From Nocardia africana NBRC 100379 (lineage in GTDB: Bacteria > Actinomycetota > Actinomycetes > Mycobacteriales > Mycobacteriaceae): a stretch of DNA of 64,000 nt. Under the pieces are notes generated by a model. The model did not search any database. It had not been told where the DNA came from and saw only the letters and a program-made list of their open reading frames with translations. A program made the position numbers and the translations under genes. Shown piece by piece: positions 1 to 9,262 of this stretch. The stretch lies in NCBI RefSeq assembly GCF_001612635.1, contig NZ_BDAV01000015.1, positions 186,001 to 250,000 on the forward strand. Direction: 5' to 3'. Numbering within the stretch: position 1 is the stretch's first letter; each line of letters starts with the position of its first letter.

Positions 1-1215
1 CCGGGCGTGCGAATCGGCGTGGTGCAGGGCACCGTGCAGGACGAGTACGTCACCGGCACCTTGCATTTGAACGCGGTGAAATTCCCCGACTACAACACCG
101 CCTACGCGAATTTGAAGACCGGTCAGATCGACGCCTGGGTCGCACCCTCCCAGCAGGCCACCGGTGCGATCAAACCGGGGGATCCCACCTCGATCGTGCA
201 GAACACCTTCAGCCTGGACAATTTCACCGCCTGGGCGGTGCGCAAGAACAATCAGCCGCTGATCGACGCGCTCAATTCCGGCCTCGACGCGGTGATCGCC
301 GACGGGACCTACGCCAAGCTCTACTCCGACTGGGTGCCGCGTCCGCTGCCGCCGGGCTGGAAACCGGGCTCCAAATCCGCTCCGATGCCGCAACTTCCGG
401 ACTTCGAGAAGATCGCGGCCGAACATCAGCACAGCGCTCGGCAGAACGCGCCGAAATCTACCCTGGCGCAATTGAAGGATACGTTCTTCGATTGGTCGTT
501 GTACCGCAAGGCTTTTCCCGACCTGTTCACGACCGGTCTGCCGAATACACTGATTCTGGCGCTGGTTTCAGGAGTGCTGGGCACATTCATCGGCATTCTG
601 CTGGCGGTGGCGGGTATTTCGCGCACCCGCTGGCTGCGGTGGCCGGCCCGGGTCTACACCGACATCTTCCGCGGTTTGCCGGCCGTGGTGATCATCCTGT
701 TGATCGGGCTGGGTATCGGCCCGATCGTCAAGGGAATCACCGGGAACAATCCGTACTGGCTGGGTGCGGTGGCGCTGGCGCTGCTGGCCTCGGCCTATAT
801 CGGCGAGATCTTCCGCTCGGGTATCCAGTCGGTGGAGCCGGGGCAGTTGGAGGCCGCGCGGGCGATCGGATTCGGCTATCGGCAGTCCATGACGCTGGTG
901 GTGATTCCGCAGGGTGTGCGGCGGGTGCTGCCGGCGCTGATGAACCAGTTCATCGCGCTGATCAAGGATTCCTCGCTGATCTACTTCCTCGGCCTGCTCG
1001 CTTCCCAGCGGGAATTGTTCGCGGTCGGCCGCGATCTCAATTCGCAGACCGGAAATCTGTCGCCGCTGGTCGCGGCGGGTCTGGTCTACCTGCTGCTGAC
1101 CATTCCGCTCACCCACCTGGTGAACTACATCGACCGCCGATTGCGCACCGGCCGCGCCGAAGCCGCCGCCGACGAAATCGACCAGGCTGTCATCACGGAA
1201 GGACGCGGAGCGTGA
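1..1215 (+). CDS. Amino-acid ABC transporter, substrate-binding/permease fusion (5' partial)
   Basis: The reading frame is open from base 1, so the true start lies upstream. Residues 1-120 resemble the C-terminal lobe of a family 3 solute-binding protein (tyrosine-rich, ending near SDWVPRPLPPGW). A linker follows, then a HisM/GlnP-type permease domain from about residue 170 with several hydrophobic segments. The permease EAA loop is visible around residues 283-310 (EAARAIGFGYRQS, then IKDSSL). Such fusions import polar amino acids, with the binding domain tethered outside the membrane. The stop overlaps the start of the ATPase gene by 4 bases (GTGA), so the two are translationally coupled. 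The ligand cannot be named from this half. Confidence 0.88.
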   Translation, partial: PGVRIGVVQGTVQDEYVTGTLHLNAVKFPDYNTAYANLKTGQIDAWVAPSQQATGAIKPGDPTSIVQNTFSLDNFTAWAVRKNNQPLIDALNSGLDAVIADGTYAKLYSDWVPRPLPPGWKPGSKSAPMPQLPDFEKIAAEHQHSARQNAPKSTLAQLKDTFFDWSLYRKAFPDLFTTGLPNTLILALVSGVLGTFIGILLAVAGISRTRWLRWPARVYTDIFRGLPAVVIILLIGLGIGPIVKGITGNNPYWLGAVALALLASAYIGEIFRSGIQSVEPGQLEAARAIGFGYRQSMTLVVIPQGVRRVLPALMNQFIALIKDSSLIYFLGLLASQRELFAVGRDLNSQTGNLSPLVAAGLVYLLLTIPLTHLVNYIDRRLRTGRAEAAADEIDQAVITEGRGA

Positions 1216-1283
1216 GCGACCAGGATGCACAGGGCGTGAGCGACCAGGATGCCAACGGCGTGAGCGACAAGGCCGCCGAGCGC
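1212..1283 (+). repeat. Tandem in-frame 24-base repeat carrying repeated GTG starts
   Basis: Three consecutive 24-base units begin at 1212, 1236 and 1260. The first two differ only in their last few bases, and the third keeps GTGAGCGAC and then diverges. Each starts with GTG in the same frame and encodes VSDQDAQG, VSDQDANG and VSDKAAER. The repeat gives a non-conserved leader before the ATPase fold. Confidence 0.9.
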
Positions 1284-2015
1284 GTGCGCACCAGTTCCTC
1301 GCTGACCGGGGTCGACCTGCATCTGACCCTGGGCAACAACCAGGTGCTGCGCGGCGTCGACATCCATGTCGAGGCCGGGCACACCACCACGGTGATCGGC
1401 CCGTCCGGTTCGGGAAAGTCCACCCTGTTGCGGGTGCTGAACCGCCTGCACGAACCCGATTCCGGCGATGTGCTGATCGACGGGGTTTCGGTGCTGGGTG
1501 AGAATCCGGATCGGCTGCGCCAGCGCATCGGGATGGTCTTTCAGCATTTCAACCTGTTCCCGCACAAGACGGTGGCGGAGAACGTGGCCCTGGGACCGCG
1601 GAAATTGCGTGGCCTGAGCAAGGACGCGGCCCGGGCGCTGGCCCTGGAACAACTCGAGGCGGTCGGATTGGCGGCGCGCGCCGATACCCGCCCGGCGAAT
1701 CTGTCCGGTGGTCAGCAGCAGCGCGTCGCCATCGCCCGCGCGCTGGCGATGAAGCCGGAATTGATGCTGTTCGACGAGGCGACCTCGGCCCTGGACCCGG
1801 AATTGGTCAAGGGCGTGCTCGCGTTGATGGCGGATCTGGCGTCCGGCGGTATGACCATGATCGTGGTGACCCACGAAATGGGTTTCGCCCGTTCGGTTTC
1901 CGACAGCGTGGTGTTCATGGACCAGGGCAAGGTGGTGGAGTCGGGGGCCCCGGACCGCCTCTTCGACGATCCGGAAACCCCACGCCTGCAACAGTTTCTG
2001 TCCCAGATCCTCTAG
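1212..2015 (+). CDS. Amino-acid ABC transporter ATP-binding protein
   Basis: This 267-aa polar amino-acid importer ATPase (GlnQ/HisP type) energises the preceding permease. It has a Walker A GPSGSGKS near residue 63, a Q-loop (MVFQHFNLFPH), an LSGGQQQR signature near 162, a Walker B LMLFDEATSALDP near 184 and a switch His in VVTHEMGF. The first 24 codons are odd. The 24-base block starting GTGAGCGAC is repeated almost three times in frame, giving possible GTG starts at 1212, 1236 and 1260. I chose 1212 because it overlaps the upstream stop as GTGA. The 3' end overlaps the convergent lysozyme gene: both stops lie in one CTAG at 2012-2015. Confidence 0.92.
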   Translation: MSDQDAQGVSDQDANGVSDKAAERVRTSSSLTGVDLHLTLGNNQVLRGVDIHVEAGHTTTVIGPSGSGKSTLLRVLNRLHEPDSGDVLIDGVSVLGENPDRLRQRIGMVFQHFNLFPHKTVAENVALGPRKLRGLSKDAARALALEQLEAVGLAARADTRPANLSGGQQQRVAIARALAMKPELMLFDEATSALDPELVKGVLALMADLASGGMTMIVVTHEMGFARSVSDSVVFMDQGKVVESGAPDRLFDDPETPRLQQFLSQIL

Positions 2016-2761
2016 CCGCTGCCGCTGAACGGCATATTGGCGAATTCCGCGAAACTGCCCTGCGCTCCGCTGTAGACGTTGAGGTCGGTATTGCCCGCGA
2101 TACCCGGCACACTGCCGGAATCGGTGGTCTGCCAGAAGGTCCAGGCCGGCCAGCCGCCGGGCACCTCGGGCTGGGCATTACCGCGGTAATCGGCGATCCA
2201 CAGCGGATATTGGTGGAACTGGTCGGAATCTGCCATCGCCGTCTGCCAGAACCGCGGGTAGGTGTAGATGATCGGCACCCGGCCGGTCAACGCCTGCACC
2301 GTGGTCAGATAGCGATGGGTCCAATCGATCAGCGCCGCCGGGGGCAGCCCGCCGGAATTCTCCATATCGAGCACCGGCGGCAGATCCAGCGGGCCGTTCT
2401 GGCCGAGGACGACCGCGGCGTAGAGGGCGGCCTGCGGTTCCGGCGGCAGATCCGGATGGGCGTAGTGATAGGTTCCGCGCGCCACTCCGGCCGCGCGCAT
2501 CAGCAGGCTGTCGGGGACGAAATAGGGGTTGACGTAGTTCAGTCCCTCGGTGGCCTTCACCATCGCGAAGTTGTGCCCGGAGGCCCGGACCGCGAACCAG
2601 TCGATCAGACGGCCGTCGATGTGCTGCCAGGACGACACATCCGGCCCGGTGGGTCCGGCGGAGGCGATACCGGTTGCCGAGAATATGCCGGCAACGGCGA
2701 GCAGCGGCAGGGCTGCGGTGAAGCGACGAACTTTCGGACGAGCCACGGTGCGTCGATACAT
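2012..2761 (-). CDS. Secreted GH25 lysozyme-like muramidase
   Basis: This 249-aa protein has a basic N-terminus and a hydrophobic signal segment ending at about residue 35 (GIASAGP). The rest is a glycoside hydrolase family 25 domain, the Chalaropsis-type beta-1,4-N-acetylmuramidase fold that cuts the peptidoglycan glycan chain. Visible family motifs are DVSSWQ at 41-46, MVKATEG near 67, YHYAHP near 99 and the catalytic acidic pair in PPVLDMENS (Asp132, Glu134). The length suits a single-domain secreted enzyme. It lies convergent to the ABC ATPase. A role in wall remodelling or in lysing competitors is inference. Confidence 0.88.
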   Translation of the reverse strand: MYRRTVARPKVRRFTAALPLLAVAGIFSATGIASAGPTGPDVSSWQHIDGRLIDWFAVRASGHNFAMVKATEGLNYVNPYFVPDSLLMRAAGVARGTYHYAHPDLPPEPQAALYAAVVLGQNGPLDLPPVLDMENSGGLPPAALIDWTHRYLTTVQALTGRVPIIYTYPRFWQTAMADSDQFHQYPLWIADYRGNAQPEVPGGWPAWTFWQTTDSGSVPGIAGNTDLNVYSGAQGSFAEFANMPFSGSG

Positions 2762-2812
2762 GGCTACGAGAGTAGGCAGCCGAGGCGCTTGTGACCAGTG
2801 TTTACGCGTGAC

Positions 2813-4147
2813 TCATCCGAGCCAGTCGAGGACCGCGGCCGCCGTCCACGACTGCTGCATGCTTCCCAGCGGGTCCCCGGTGAACGGGTCGTAGTACTCC
2901 GCGAAGCTGCCGTCGCCCGCCTGCCGCAAACCTTCCGCACGCAGCATGAAGGATCGTTCGGCCCAGCCGCGGCGGGCGAAGACCCATGAGAACAGCCAGC
3001 TCATCACCGGCCACACCGGTCCGCGCCAATATTCGCGCGGGCGGAAATCCTTCGACACCGGCGAGGTCGAGGGCGGCAGCGCGTAGCGCAGATCGGGATG
3101 TCCGCAGAAGCGTGGCCCCTCGAACAGGCGCAGCAGACCGCGTTCGGTGGCGCGTGGCAGTCCGCCGCACAGCAGCGGCGCGAACATGGCCAGCGTTTCG
3201 GTGCTGATCCACTCGCCGGTGCGCAGATCGAAGTCGCGCGCGGCGCCGGAGCGCGGATCGGCGGTGGCGATCACGCCGGCGCGGAAATAGTCGGCCCACT
3301 CGTAGAGCTCGCGCACATCGGCGTTCGGCATGCGGTAGTCCTCGCCGATTCCGGCCAGCACCTCACAGGCCAGCGCGAAGACGGCGGTGACGAAGACGTC
3401 CTCCACAGCGAAGCTCATCGTCGAGGCGAGTTGGAAATCGTCGTAGCCACACCGGCGCATTTGCTCCACGAGCCACAGGTAGCGGTCGTATTCGCGATCG
3501 GAGGGCCGCTGCGCCGGGTCGACCACGTCGATATCGGCCCGCCGATACGGCGGCAGGTCGCCGACCACCACATTGGCGTAGGCGCGGTCCCACCGCGGCG
3601 AATTGTCCATCCCGGACTCCCAGCCGTGATACAGGGTGATCCTGCCGTGCTGTTTGGGGTCGCGGGCGTGCGCCAGCCAGCGATGCCAGCGCATCAGATC
3701 GACCCAGCGCCGATCCAGGAATTCCGCGGCGACCGCCCGGGTGGTGCGGCCGTGGCGGCGGGAGTGGTCGAGGATGCGCTGCACCGCGATCGCGTGCACC
3801 GGCGGCTGGGTGATGCCCGAGGTGTCGACACCGGCGGGGGCGTTCGCCGCCAGCCGGCGGCACTCCCACCGGCTCGGTCCCGGGAAATAGCCGTCCACGC
3901 CGTTGGCGAAGACGATGTGCGGGATCATTCCGTTGCGCCACTGCGCCGAGAGCAGGGTGTCGAGTTCGACCACGGCGCGCTCCACGCTCAGCGGGGCCAG
4001 GCCGACCGCGACGAAGGCGGCGTCCCAGCTCCACATATGTGGGTAGAGCTTGGGCGCCGCGCTGGTCATGGTCCCCAGATCGTTGCCGCGCAGCAGATAG
4101 GAGGCCCGGGCAGCCAGCTGGGTGGGGGTGAAGCCGGGACCGTTCAT
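2813..4147 (-). CDS. ggh: Glucosylglycerate hydrolase (GH63)
   Basis: This 444-aa soluble enzyme closely resembles mycobacterial glucosylglycerate hydrolase, which splits the compatible solute glucosylglycerate into glucose and glycerate, for instance on recovery from nitrogen limitation. The (alpha/alpha)6 signatures are present: YPHMWSWDAAF near 35, GWESGMDNSPRWD with the catalytic acid Asp181, and GSFAEYYDPFTG with the catalytic base Glu417. Those positions nearly match the M. hassiacum enzyme (182/419). I chose the ATG at 4147 because the family begins at FTPTQLAARASYLLR. The frame stays open to an ATG at 4285, adding 46 unconserved residues. Confidence 0.9.
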   Translation of the reverse strand: MNGPGFTPTQLAARASYLLRGNDLGTMTSAAPKLYPHMWSWDAAFVAVGLAPLSVERAVVELDTLLSAQWRNGMIPHIVFANGVDGYFPGPSRWECRRLAANAPAGVDTSGITQPPVHAIAVQRILDHSRRHGRTTRAVAAEFLDRRWVDLMRWHRWLAHARDPKQHGRITLYHGWESGMDNSPRWDRAYANVVVGDLPPYRRADIDVVDPAQRPSDREYDRYLWLVEQMRRCGYDDFQLASTMSFAVEDVFVTAVFALACEVLAGIGEDYRMPNADVRELYEWADYFRAGVIATADPRSGAARDFDLRTGEWISTETLAMFAPLLCGGLPRATERGLLRLFEGPRFCGHPDLRYALPPSTSPVSKDFRPREYWRGPVWPVMSWLFSWVFARRGWAERSFMLRAEGLRQAGDGSFAEYYDPFTGDPLGSMQQSWTAAAVLDWLG

Positions 4148-4463
4148 TTCCCTATTCTGCGACGTCACCTTCAGATATGCGCGCCGCCCGGGCGTCGCGT
4201 GCCGCGCAACGGCCGCCACCGGGGCATGGTCCGGCCCGGTCACCTGTTCGGCAGTGTCCACCCTCATCGCCTCGTTCTGTGTCATGCGCGGTGTCCGCCC
4301 CCGCTCGCCGCTGTGAACCGGTTGCTCGAGTCTGGATTACACCCATCGGCATCGGCTCGCCACCGATGGACGACAGATGTCCGGTCGCGGCGGCGAAATT
4401 GTCCGGCCCGCCCGGGTGCGTAGCGCTGCGACAGCGGGTAAGCGCGGGGTTTACGGTGGGCTG

Positions 4464-5174
4464 ATGGCCGCATCTTCGGAAAGCACTGCCGCGCAGGACC
4501 TGCCGACCGCACTGATCACCGGCGCCAGTCGCGGACTGGGAGCCGCGATCGCGCGGGAACTCGCGGGAACACATCGACTGCTGCTGGGCGCGCGGTCGGC
4601 GGAATCGCTGGAGACGATCCGGACGGAACTTCCCGATGCCGAACCGTGGCCGGTCGATCTGACCGATTACGCCGCGCTGCCCGCGGCGACGGCCCCGATC
4701 GACCGTCTGGATGTGCTGGTGCACAACGCGGGCATCGCCGAACTGGGGTCGATCGCCGACTCGTCGGTCGAGCTGTGGCGAAATACGTTGGAAGCCAATC
4801 TGATTGCCATTGCCGAGCTGACCCGGCTGCTGCTGCCCGCCCTGCGCGCCGCCGGCGGCCATGTCGTGCTGATCAATTCGGGCGCCGGCCTGCGCGCCAA
4901 TCCGGGCTGGGGTGTGTATGCGGCGAGCAAATTCGGCCTGCGCGCGTTCGGTGACGCGCTGCGGCTCGAGGAACCCCGCCTGCGTGTCACCTCCGTCCAT
5001 CCGGGACGCATCGACACCGAAATGCAGCGCGCGATAGTCGCCTCCGAGGAGCGGGAGTACAACCCGGACGAGTTCTTGACCGCGGCAACGGTCGCCCGGG
5101 CCGTCCGCAACGCCGTCGAGACGCCCCGCGATGCGCATCCGACCGAAATAGTGCTGCGTCCGATCGCCCGCTGA
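4464..5174 (+). CDS. Short-chain dehydrogenase/reductase
   Basis: This 236-aa classical SDR has the Rossmann TGASRGLG motif near residue 19, NAG at 88-90 and a catalytic Ser139 / Tyr152-x3-Lys156 set (YAASK), followed by VHPGRIDTEM. It should be an NAD(P)-dependent oxidoreductase, but the substrate is unknown. The ATG at 4464 is chosen because the nucleotide-binding fold begins a few residues later and a weak GGTGGG lies just upstream. The frame is open to 4377 without conserved sequence. It diverges from the glucosylglycerate hydrolase. Confidence 0.88.
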   Translation: MAASSESTAAQDLPTALITGASRGLGAAIARELAGTHRLLLGARSAESLETIRTELPDAEPWPVDLTDYAALPAATAPIDRLDVLVHNAGIAELGSIADSSVELWRNTLEANLIAIAELTRLLLPALRAAGGHVVLINSGAGLRANPGWGVYAASKFGLRAFGDALRLEEPRLRVTSVHPGRIDTEMQRAIVASEEREYNPDEFLTAATVARAVRNAVETPRDAHPTEIVLRPIAR

Positions 5175-5335
5175 ATCGGCGCGGCGGCCGGGCCGATACG
5201 GCGCCCGCGGCCGGCCGGAATCGTGCCGCCGGCGCAGGGGGCGACGCGCCGGGACAACGGGTGCTCGGGTGGCGATGGTGCCGAGGGTGCGGTAGCTTAG
5301 GGCAGAAATGACCTCCTACCAGGCGCGACACCGAC

Positions 5336-6151
5336 ATGGGTGACGCGCGTCCGAACCGGCGGCAGCTGCTGACGCTGCTCGCCGCCGGCACGGCGGCCGC
5401 CTTGACCGGCTGCACCACGGCCCACAGCGCGACCGACGAAAAGGCGAAACCCGCCGCCGCGCCGGTCACTTCGCCTCCGGCGCCTCCGCCCCCGCTGCTA
5501 CCGCCGCCGCCCACCGGGCCGAAGGCCGTGGTGCCCGCCGGCACAGTGACCGCATTGCCGGGCACCGGCACGAATCTCGCGCTCACCGTGGACGACGGCG
5601 CGAGCCCGGAGGTCGTGGGCGCGTATATCCGCTTCGCGCGCGATACCGGCGCCCGTTTCACCTTCTTCGTGACCGCTGTCTACGACTCGTGGACCGTGCA
5701 CCGGGATGCGCTGCGGCCCCTGGTGGAATCCGGGCAGATCCAGCTGGGCAACCACACCTGGGACCATCCCGCGCTCACCAAGATCTCCGGCAGTGCCGTC
5801 GCCGACCAGCTCCGCCGCACGAAAACGTTCCTGCACAACACCTTCGGCGTGGACGGAACGCCCTACTATCGCCCGCCGTACGGATACCACAACGCCGCGG
5901 TGGACCGGGTCGCGGCCGATCTCGGATATACGGTTCCGACGCTGTGGTTCGGCTCGCTGTCGGATTCCTCGATCGTCACCGAGGACTTCCTGATCCAGAT
6001 GGCCACGAAGTACTTCAACCCGCAGGCGATCGTCATCGGCCATGCCAATCATCCGGCCGTCACGCATTGCTACGGCCGGTTGGTCGACATCATCCGCGAG
6101 CGTCACCTCTCGATGGTCACCCTCGACGACGTGCTGCTGCCACCGCGCTGA
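5336..6151 (+). CDS. Polysaccharide deacetylase (NodB fold), predicted lipoprotein
   Basis: This 271-aa CE4 family protein has an N-terminus that combines a twin-Arg (RRQLL, Arg8-Arg9) with a lipobox ending LTGC at Cys26, so export through Tat and lipid anchoring are likely. A proline-rich spacer (residues 40-62) leads to the NodB domain. Metal-site motif 1 is TVDDG (Asp86-Asp87), motif 2 is HTWDH (140-144) and motif 3 is RPPYG (179-183). Such enzymes remove N-acetyl groups from peptidoglycan or other glycans using a metal ion. Motif 1 carries VDDGAS where most members have FDDGP. The gene lies convergent to leuS. Confidence 0.87.
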   Translation: MGDARPNRRQLLTLLAAGTAAALTGCTTAHSATDEKAKPAAAPVTSPPAPPPPLLPPPPTGPKAVVPAGTVTALPGTGTNLALTVDDGASPEVVGAYIRFARDTGARFTFFVTAVYDSWTVHRDALRPLVESGQIQLGNHTWDHPALTKISGSAVADQLRRTKTFLHNTFGVDGTPYYRPPYGYHNAAVDRVAADLGYTVPTLWFGSLSDSSIVTEDFLIQMATKYFNPQAIVIGHANHPAVTHCYGRLVDIIRERHLSMVTLDDVLLPPR

Positions 6152-6187
6152 CATCTCCAGCGCTGAAAACCCCAGCGCGGCAGGGGC

Positions 6188-9094
6188 TCACGCGACGACG
6201 TTGACCAGCTTGCCGGGAACGACGATGACCTTGCGCGGGGTCTTGCCGGCCAGGAATTCCAGCAGCTTCTCGTCGGCGAGCGCCGCCGTCTCGACCGCCT
6301 TCGCATCGGCGTCGGCCGGTACGCTGACCCGGCTGCGGACCTTGCCGTTGACCTGGATCGGATATTCGACCGAATCCTCCACCAGCAGTGCGGGATCCGC
6401 GATGGGGAAGGGGCCGTGCGCCAGCGCCGTGGTGTGGCCCAGGCGTTCCCACAGTTCCTCGGCGATATGCGGTGCCATCGGGGCCAGCATCAGCACCAGC
6501 GGTTCCACCACGGTGCGCGGGGCGCCCTGCGGGTACTGCTTGGTCAGGTGGTTGGTCAGCTCGATCAGCTTCGCGCCGGCGGTGTTGTCGCGCAGGGCGG
6601 CGTAGTCGGCGTCGACACCGTCGATCGTCTTGTGCAGCAGGCGAAGTGTGGCATCGGCCGGCTCGGCGTCGGTGACGCGTGCGGCCCCGGACTCCTCGTC
6701 CACCACCAGGCGCCACACCCGCTGCAGGAAGCGGTGCGCACCGACGACGTCCTTGGTCGCCCAGGGACGCGAGGTGTCCAGCGGGCCCATCGACATCTCG
6801 TACAGCCGGAAGGTGTCCGCGCCGTACAGATCACACATCTCGTCGGGAGAGATGGCGTTCTTCAGCGACTTGCCGATCTTGCCGTACTCCTGGAAGACCT
6901 CGATCTTCACGCCGGAGGTGCCGGTCCAGAAGAACTTTCCGTCCCGCTCGACCACCTCGGCGGCCGGGACGTAGGTGCCGCGCTCGTCGGTGTAGGCGAA
7001 GGCCTGGATGTAGCCCTGGTTGAACAGCCGCCGGTACGGTTCCGGACCCGACACCTCGCCCAGATCGAACAGCACCTTCTGCCAGAACCGCGCGTACAGC
7101 AGATGCAGGACCGCGTGTTCCACGCCGCCGACGTACAGATCGACGCCGCCCGGGTCGTTCGCACCGTGTTCGGCCGGGCGCGGGCCCAGCCAGTAGCGCT
7201 CGTTCTCCGGCGCGCAGAACGCCTCCGAATTGGTCGGGTCGGTGTAGCGCAGCTGGTACCAGGAGCTACCGGCCCACTGCGGCATCACGTTGGTGTCGCG
7301 GCGGTAGGTCTTCACCCCGTCGCCCAGATCCAGTTCGACGTTCACCCAATCGGTGGCCTTGGCCAGCGGCGGCGACGGTTCGGAATCGGCGTCGTCCGGA
7401 TCGAAGGTGACCGGCGCGAAGTCGCGCACCTCCGGAAGTTCCACGGGCAGCATGGATTCCGGCAGCGGATGCGCCGCGCCCTGCTCGTCGTAGACGATGG
7501 GGAACGGCTCACCCCAGTAGCGCTGGCGGGCGAACAGCCAGTCGCGCAGTTTGTACTGGATGGTGCCCTTGCCGTGGCCGTCGCGCTCCAGGCGCTCGAT
7601 GACGGTGGCCTTCGCGGTCTCGACGTCCAGCCCGTTCAGGTAGTCGGAGTTCACCAGCAGGCCGTCGCCCGAGTAGGCGGACTCCGAGATGTCGCCTCCG
7701 GCAATCACTTCCACGATCGGCAGGCCGAACGCCCGCGCGAACTCCCAGTCGCGCTGGTCGTGGCCCGGCACCGCCATGATCGCGCCGGTGCCGTAGCCCG
7801 ACAGCACATAGTCGGCGATGAAGATCGGCAGCTGCGCGCCGTTGACCGGGTTGGTGGCGTAGGCGCCCAGGAAGACGCCGGTCTTCTCCTTGTTCTCCTG
7901 CCGCTCCAGATCGGACTTGGCGGCGATCGACTTGCGGTAGGCGGCAACGGCTTCGGCCGGCGTGGCGGCGTCGAAGGTCCACCGGGCGTCGACCTCGGCG
8001 GGCCACTGCGCGGCGGCCAGCCGGTCCACCAGCTCGTGTTCCGGGGCCAGCACCACATAGCTCGCACCGAAAAGGGTGTCGGGCCGGGTCGTGAAGACCT
8101 CGATGTTCTCGCCGTTCGCGCCGAACGAGACCTCGGCGCCGCGCGAGCGCCCGATCCAGTTGCGTTGCATGGCCTTCACGTTGTCGGGCCAGTCCAGCAG
8201 GTCCAGATCGTCGACCAGGCGGTCGGAATAGGCGGTGATGCGCATCATCCACTGCCGCAGGCGTTTCCGGAACACCGGGAAGTTGCCGCGCTCACTGCGA
8301 CCGTCGGCGGTGACCTCCTCGTTGGCCAGCACCGTGCCCAGTCCCGGGCACCAGTTGACCATCGAATCCGATTGGTACACCAGCCGATACGAGTCCAGCA
8401 CCGCGCCCTGTTCGGCGGGGGACAATTCGGCCCACGCACGGCCGTCCGGGGTGGGGCGCTCACCCGCGGCGAATTCGGCCACCAGATCCGCGATCGGGCG
8501 GGCCTTGTTCGCCGAGGTGTCGTACCAGGCGTTGTAGATACGCAGGAAGATCCACTGCGTCCACTTGTAGAACTCGGGGTCGGTGGTCGCGAACGAGCGC
8601 CGCCGGTCGTGGCCCAGACCCAGCCGGTCCAGCTGGCGCTGCATGGTGGCGATATTGGATTCGGTGGTCACCCGCGGATGTGCGCCGGTCTGCACCGCGT
8701 ACTGCTCGGCGGGCAGGCCGAAGGCGTCGTAACCCAGCGCGTGCAGCACGTTGCGACCGTGCATGCGGTGGTAGCGCGCGAACACATCGGTGGCGATGTA
8801 ACCCAGCGGGTGGCCGACGTGCAGACCCGCGCCCGACGGATACGGGAACATGTCCTGGATGAACAGCTTGTCGGCCGGGGTCTCGCCGGCCAGCGGGCCG
8901 ACCGGATTCGGCGCATGGAAGGTGCCGCGCTCCGCCCACACCCGCTGCCACTTGCTCTCCAGGGCGCCGGCCAGTTCGGCGTTGTAGCGGTGCGCGGGCA
9001 CATCGGTTCCGGGAAGCGTGGGCAGGCTGCTTTCGGGCCCGTCGCCCCGGCCGGTCGATGCGCCGGCTGTATCGGTTGCACGAGTGTCCTGCAC
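6188..9094 (-). CDS. leuS: Leucyl-tRNA synthetase
   Basis: This 968-aa class I aminoacyl-tRNA synthetase charges tRNA-Leu in the cytoplasm and is about as long as the M. tuberculosis enzyme. It has the HIGH-type motif in PYPSGAGLHVGHPLGY, the CP1 editing domain (TTRPDTLFGASYVVLAPEH), the WAGSSWY region and a KMSKS variant, KIGKSLKN, followed by the anticodon-binding region. The start is GTG at 9094, preceded by a purine-rich AAGGCAGGACC. Some 50 residues precede the conserved core (HRYNAELAGALESKWQ), so a slightly later start is possible. No T-box leader was seen upstream. Confidence 0.97.
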   Translation of the reverse strand: MQDTRATDTAGASTGRGDGPESSLPTLPGTDVPAHRYNAELAGALESKWQRVWAERGTFHAPNPVGPLAGETPADKLFIQDMFPYPSGAGLHVGHPLGYIATDVFARYHRMHGRNVLHALGYDAFGLPAEQYAVQTGAHPRVTTESNIATMQRQLDRLGLGHDRRRSFATTDPEFYKWTQWIFLRIYNAWYDTSANKARPIADLVAEFAAGERPTPDGRAWAELSPAEQGAVLDSYRLVYQSDSMVNWCPGLGTVLANEEVTADGRSERGNFPVFRKRLRQWMMRITAYSDRLVDDLDLLDWPDNVKAMQRNWIGRSRGAEVSFGANGENIEVFTTRPDTLFGASYVVLAPEHELVDRLAAAQWPAEVDARWTFDAATPAEAVAAYRKSIAAKSDLERQENKEKTGVFLGAYATNPVNGAQLPIFIADYVLSGYGTGAIMAVPGHDQRDWEFARAFGLPIVEVIAGGDISESAYSGDGLLVNSDYLNGLDVETAKATVIERLERDGHGKGTIQYKLRDWLFARQRYWGEPFPIVYDEQGAAHPLPESMLPVELPEVRDFAPVTFDPDDADSEPSPPLAKATDWVNVELDLGDGVKTYRRDTNVMPQWAGSSWYQLRYTDPTNSEAFCAPENERYWLGPRPAEHGANDPGGVDLYVGGVEHAVLHLLYARFWQKVLFDLGEVSGPEPYRRLFNQGYIQAFAYTDERGTYVPAAEVVERDGKFFWTGTSGVKIEVFQEYGKIGKSLKNAISPDEMCDLYGADTFRLYEMSMGPLDTSRPWATKDVVGAHRFLQRVWRLVVDEESGAARVTDAEPADATLRLLHKTIDGVDADYAALRDNTAGAKLIELTNHLTKQYPQGAPRTVVEPLVLMLAPMAPHIAEELWERLGHTTALAHGPFPIADPALLVEDSVEYPIQVNGKVRSRVSVPADADAKAVETAALADEKLLEFLAGKTPRKVIVVPGKLVNVVA

Positions 9095-9262
9095 GGTCCT
9101 GCCTTCTTGTCGCCGAGTTCCCCTGGTGAACGTCTGTGGACAACGTCGTCACTCAGGGTAGAGCCTGCGCACGTCAGCACCCAAAAAGGGGTGAGCGGGG
9201 CGTTCTCGGCGGCGGCGAGCCCCGCGGGCACCAGGTTTTGATACCGGAGTACCGTATGCCGG

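Noticed and set aside
2012..2015. The shared CTAG of two convergent stop codons as a functional site.
   Set aside because: A 4-base overlap of stops is common in compact genomes and needs no further explanation.
4148..4285. Upstream extension of the glucosylglycerate hydrolase gene to ATG 4285.
   Set aside because: The 46 extra residues do not resemble the family N-terminus, which begins right after the ATG at 4147. It is recorded only as an alternative.
6840..6900. KIGKS in place of KMSKS in LeuS as a possible defect.
   Set aside because: The second motif varies in this way in actinobacterial leucyl-tRNA synthetases, and both lysines and the final Ser are kept, so activity is expected.
6416..9241. 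A 941-codon open frame on the plus strand.
   Set aside because: It is antisense to leuS, whose protein has full synthetase motifs. The long shadow frame follows from high GC at third codon positions. The same applies to the frames opposite pckG (45983-47956) and the cyclase (30711-33047).
9095..9262. A possible T-box leader for leuS.
   Set aside because: The conserved T-box core and specifier stem-loop were not found, and the only vaguely similar string (CAGGGTAGAGCC) is on the opposite strand.
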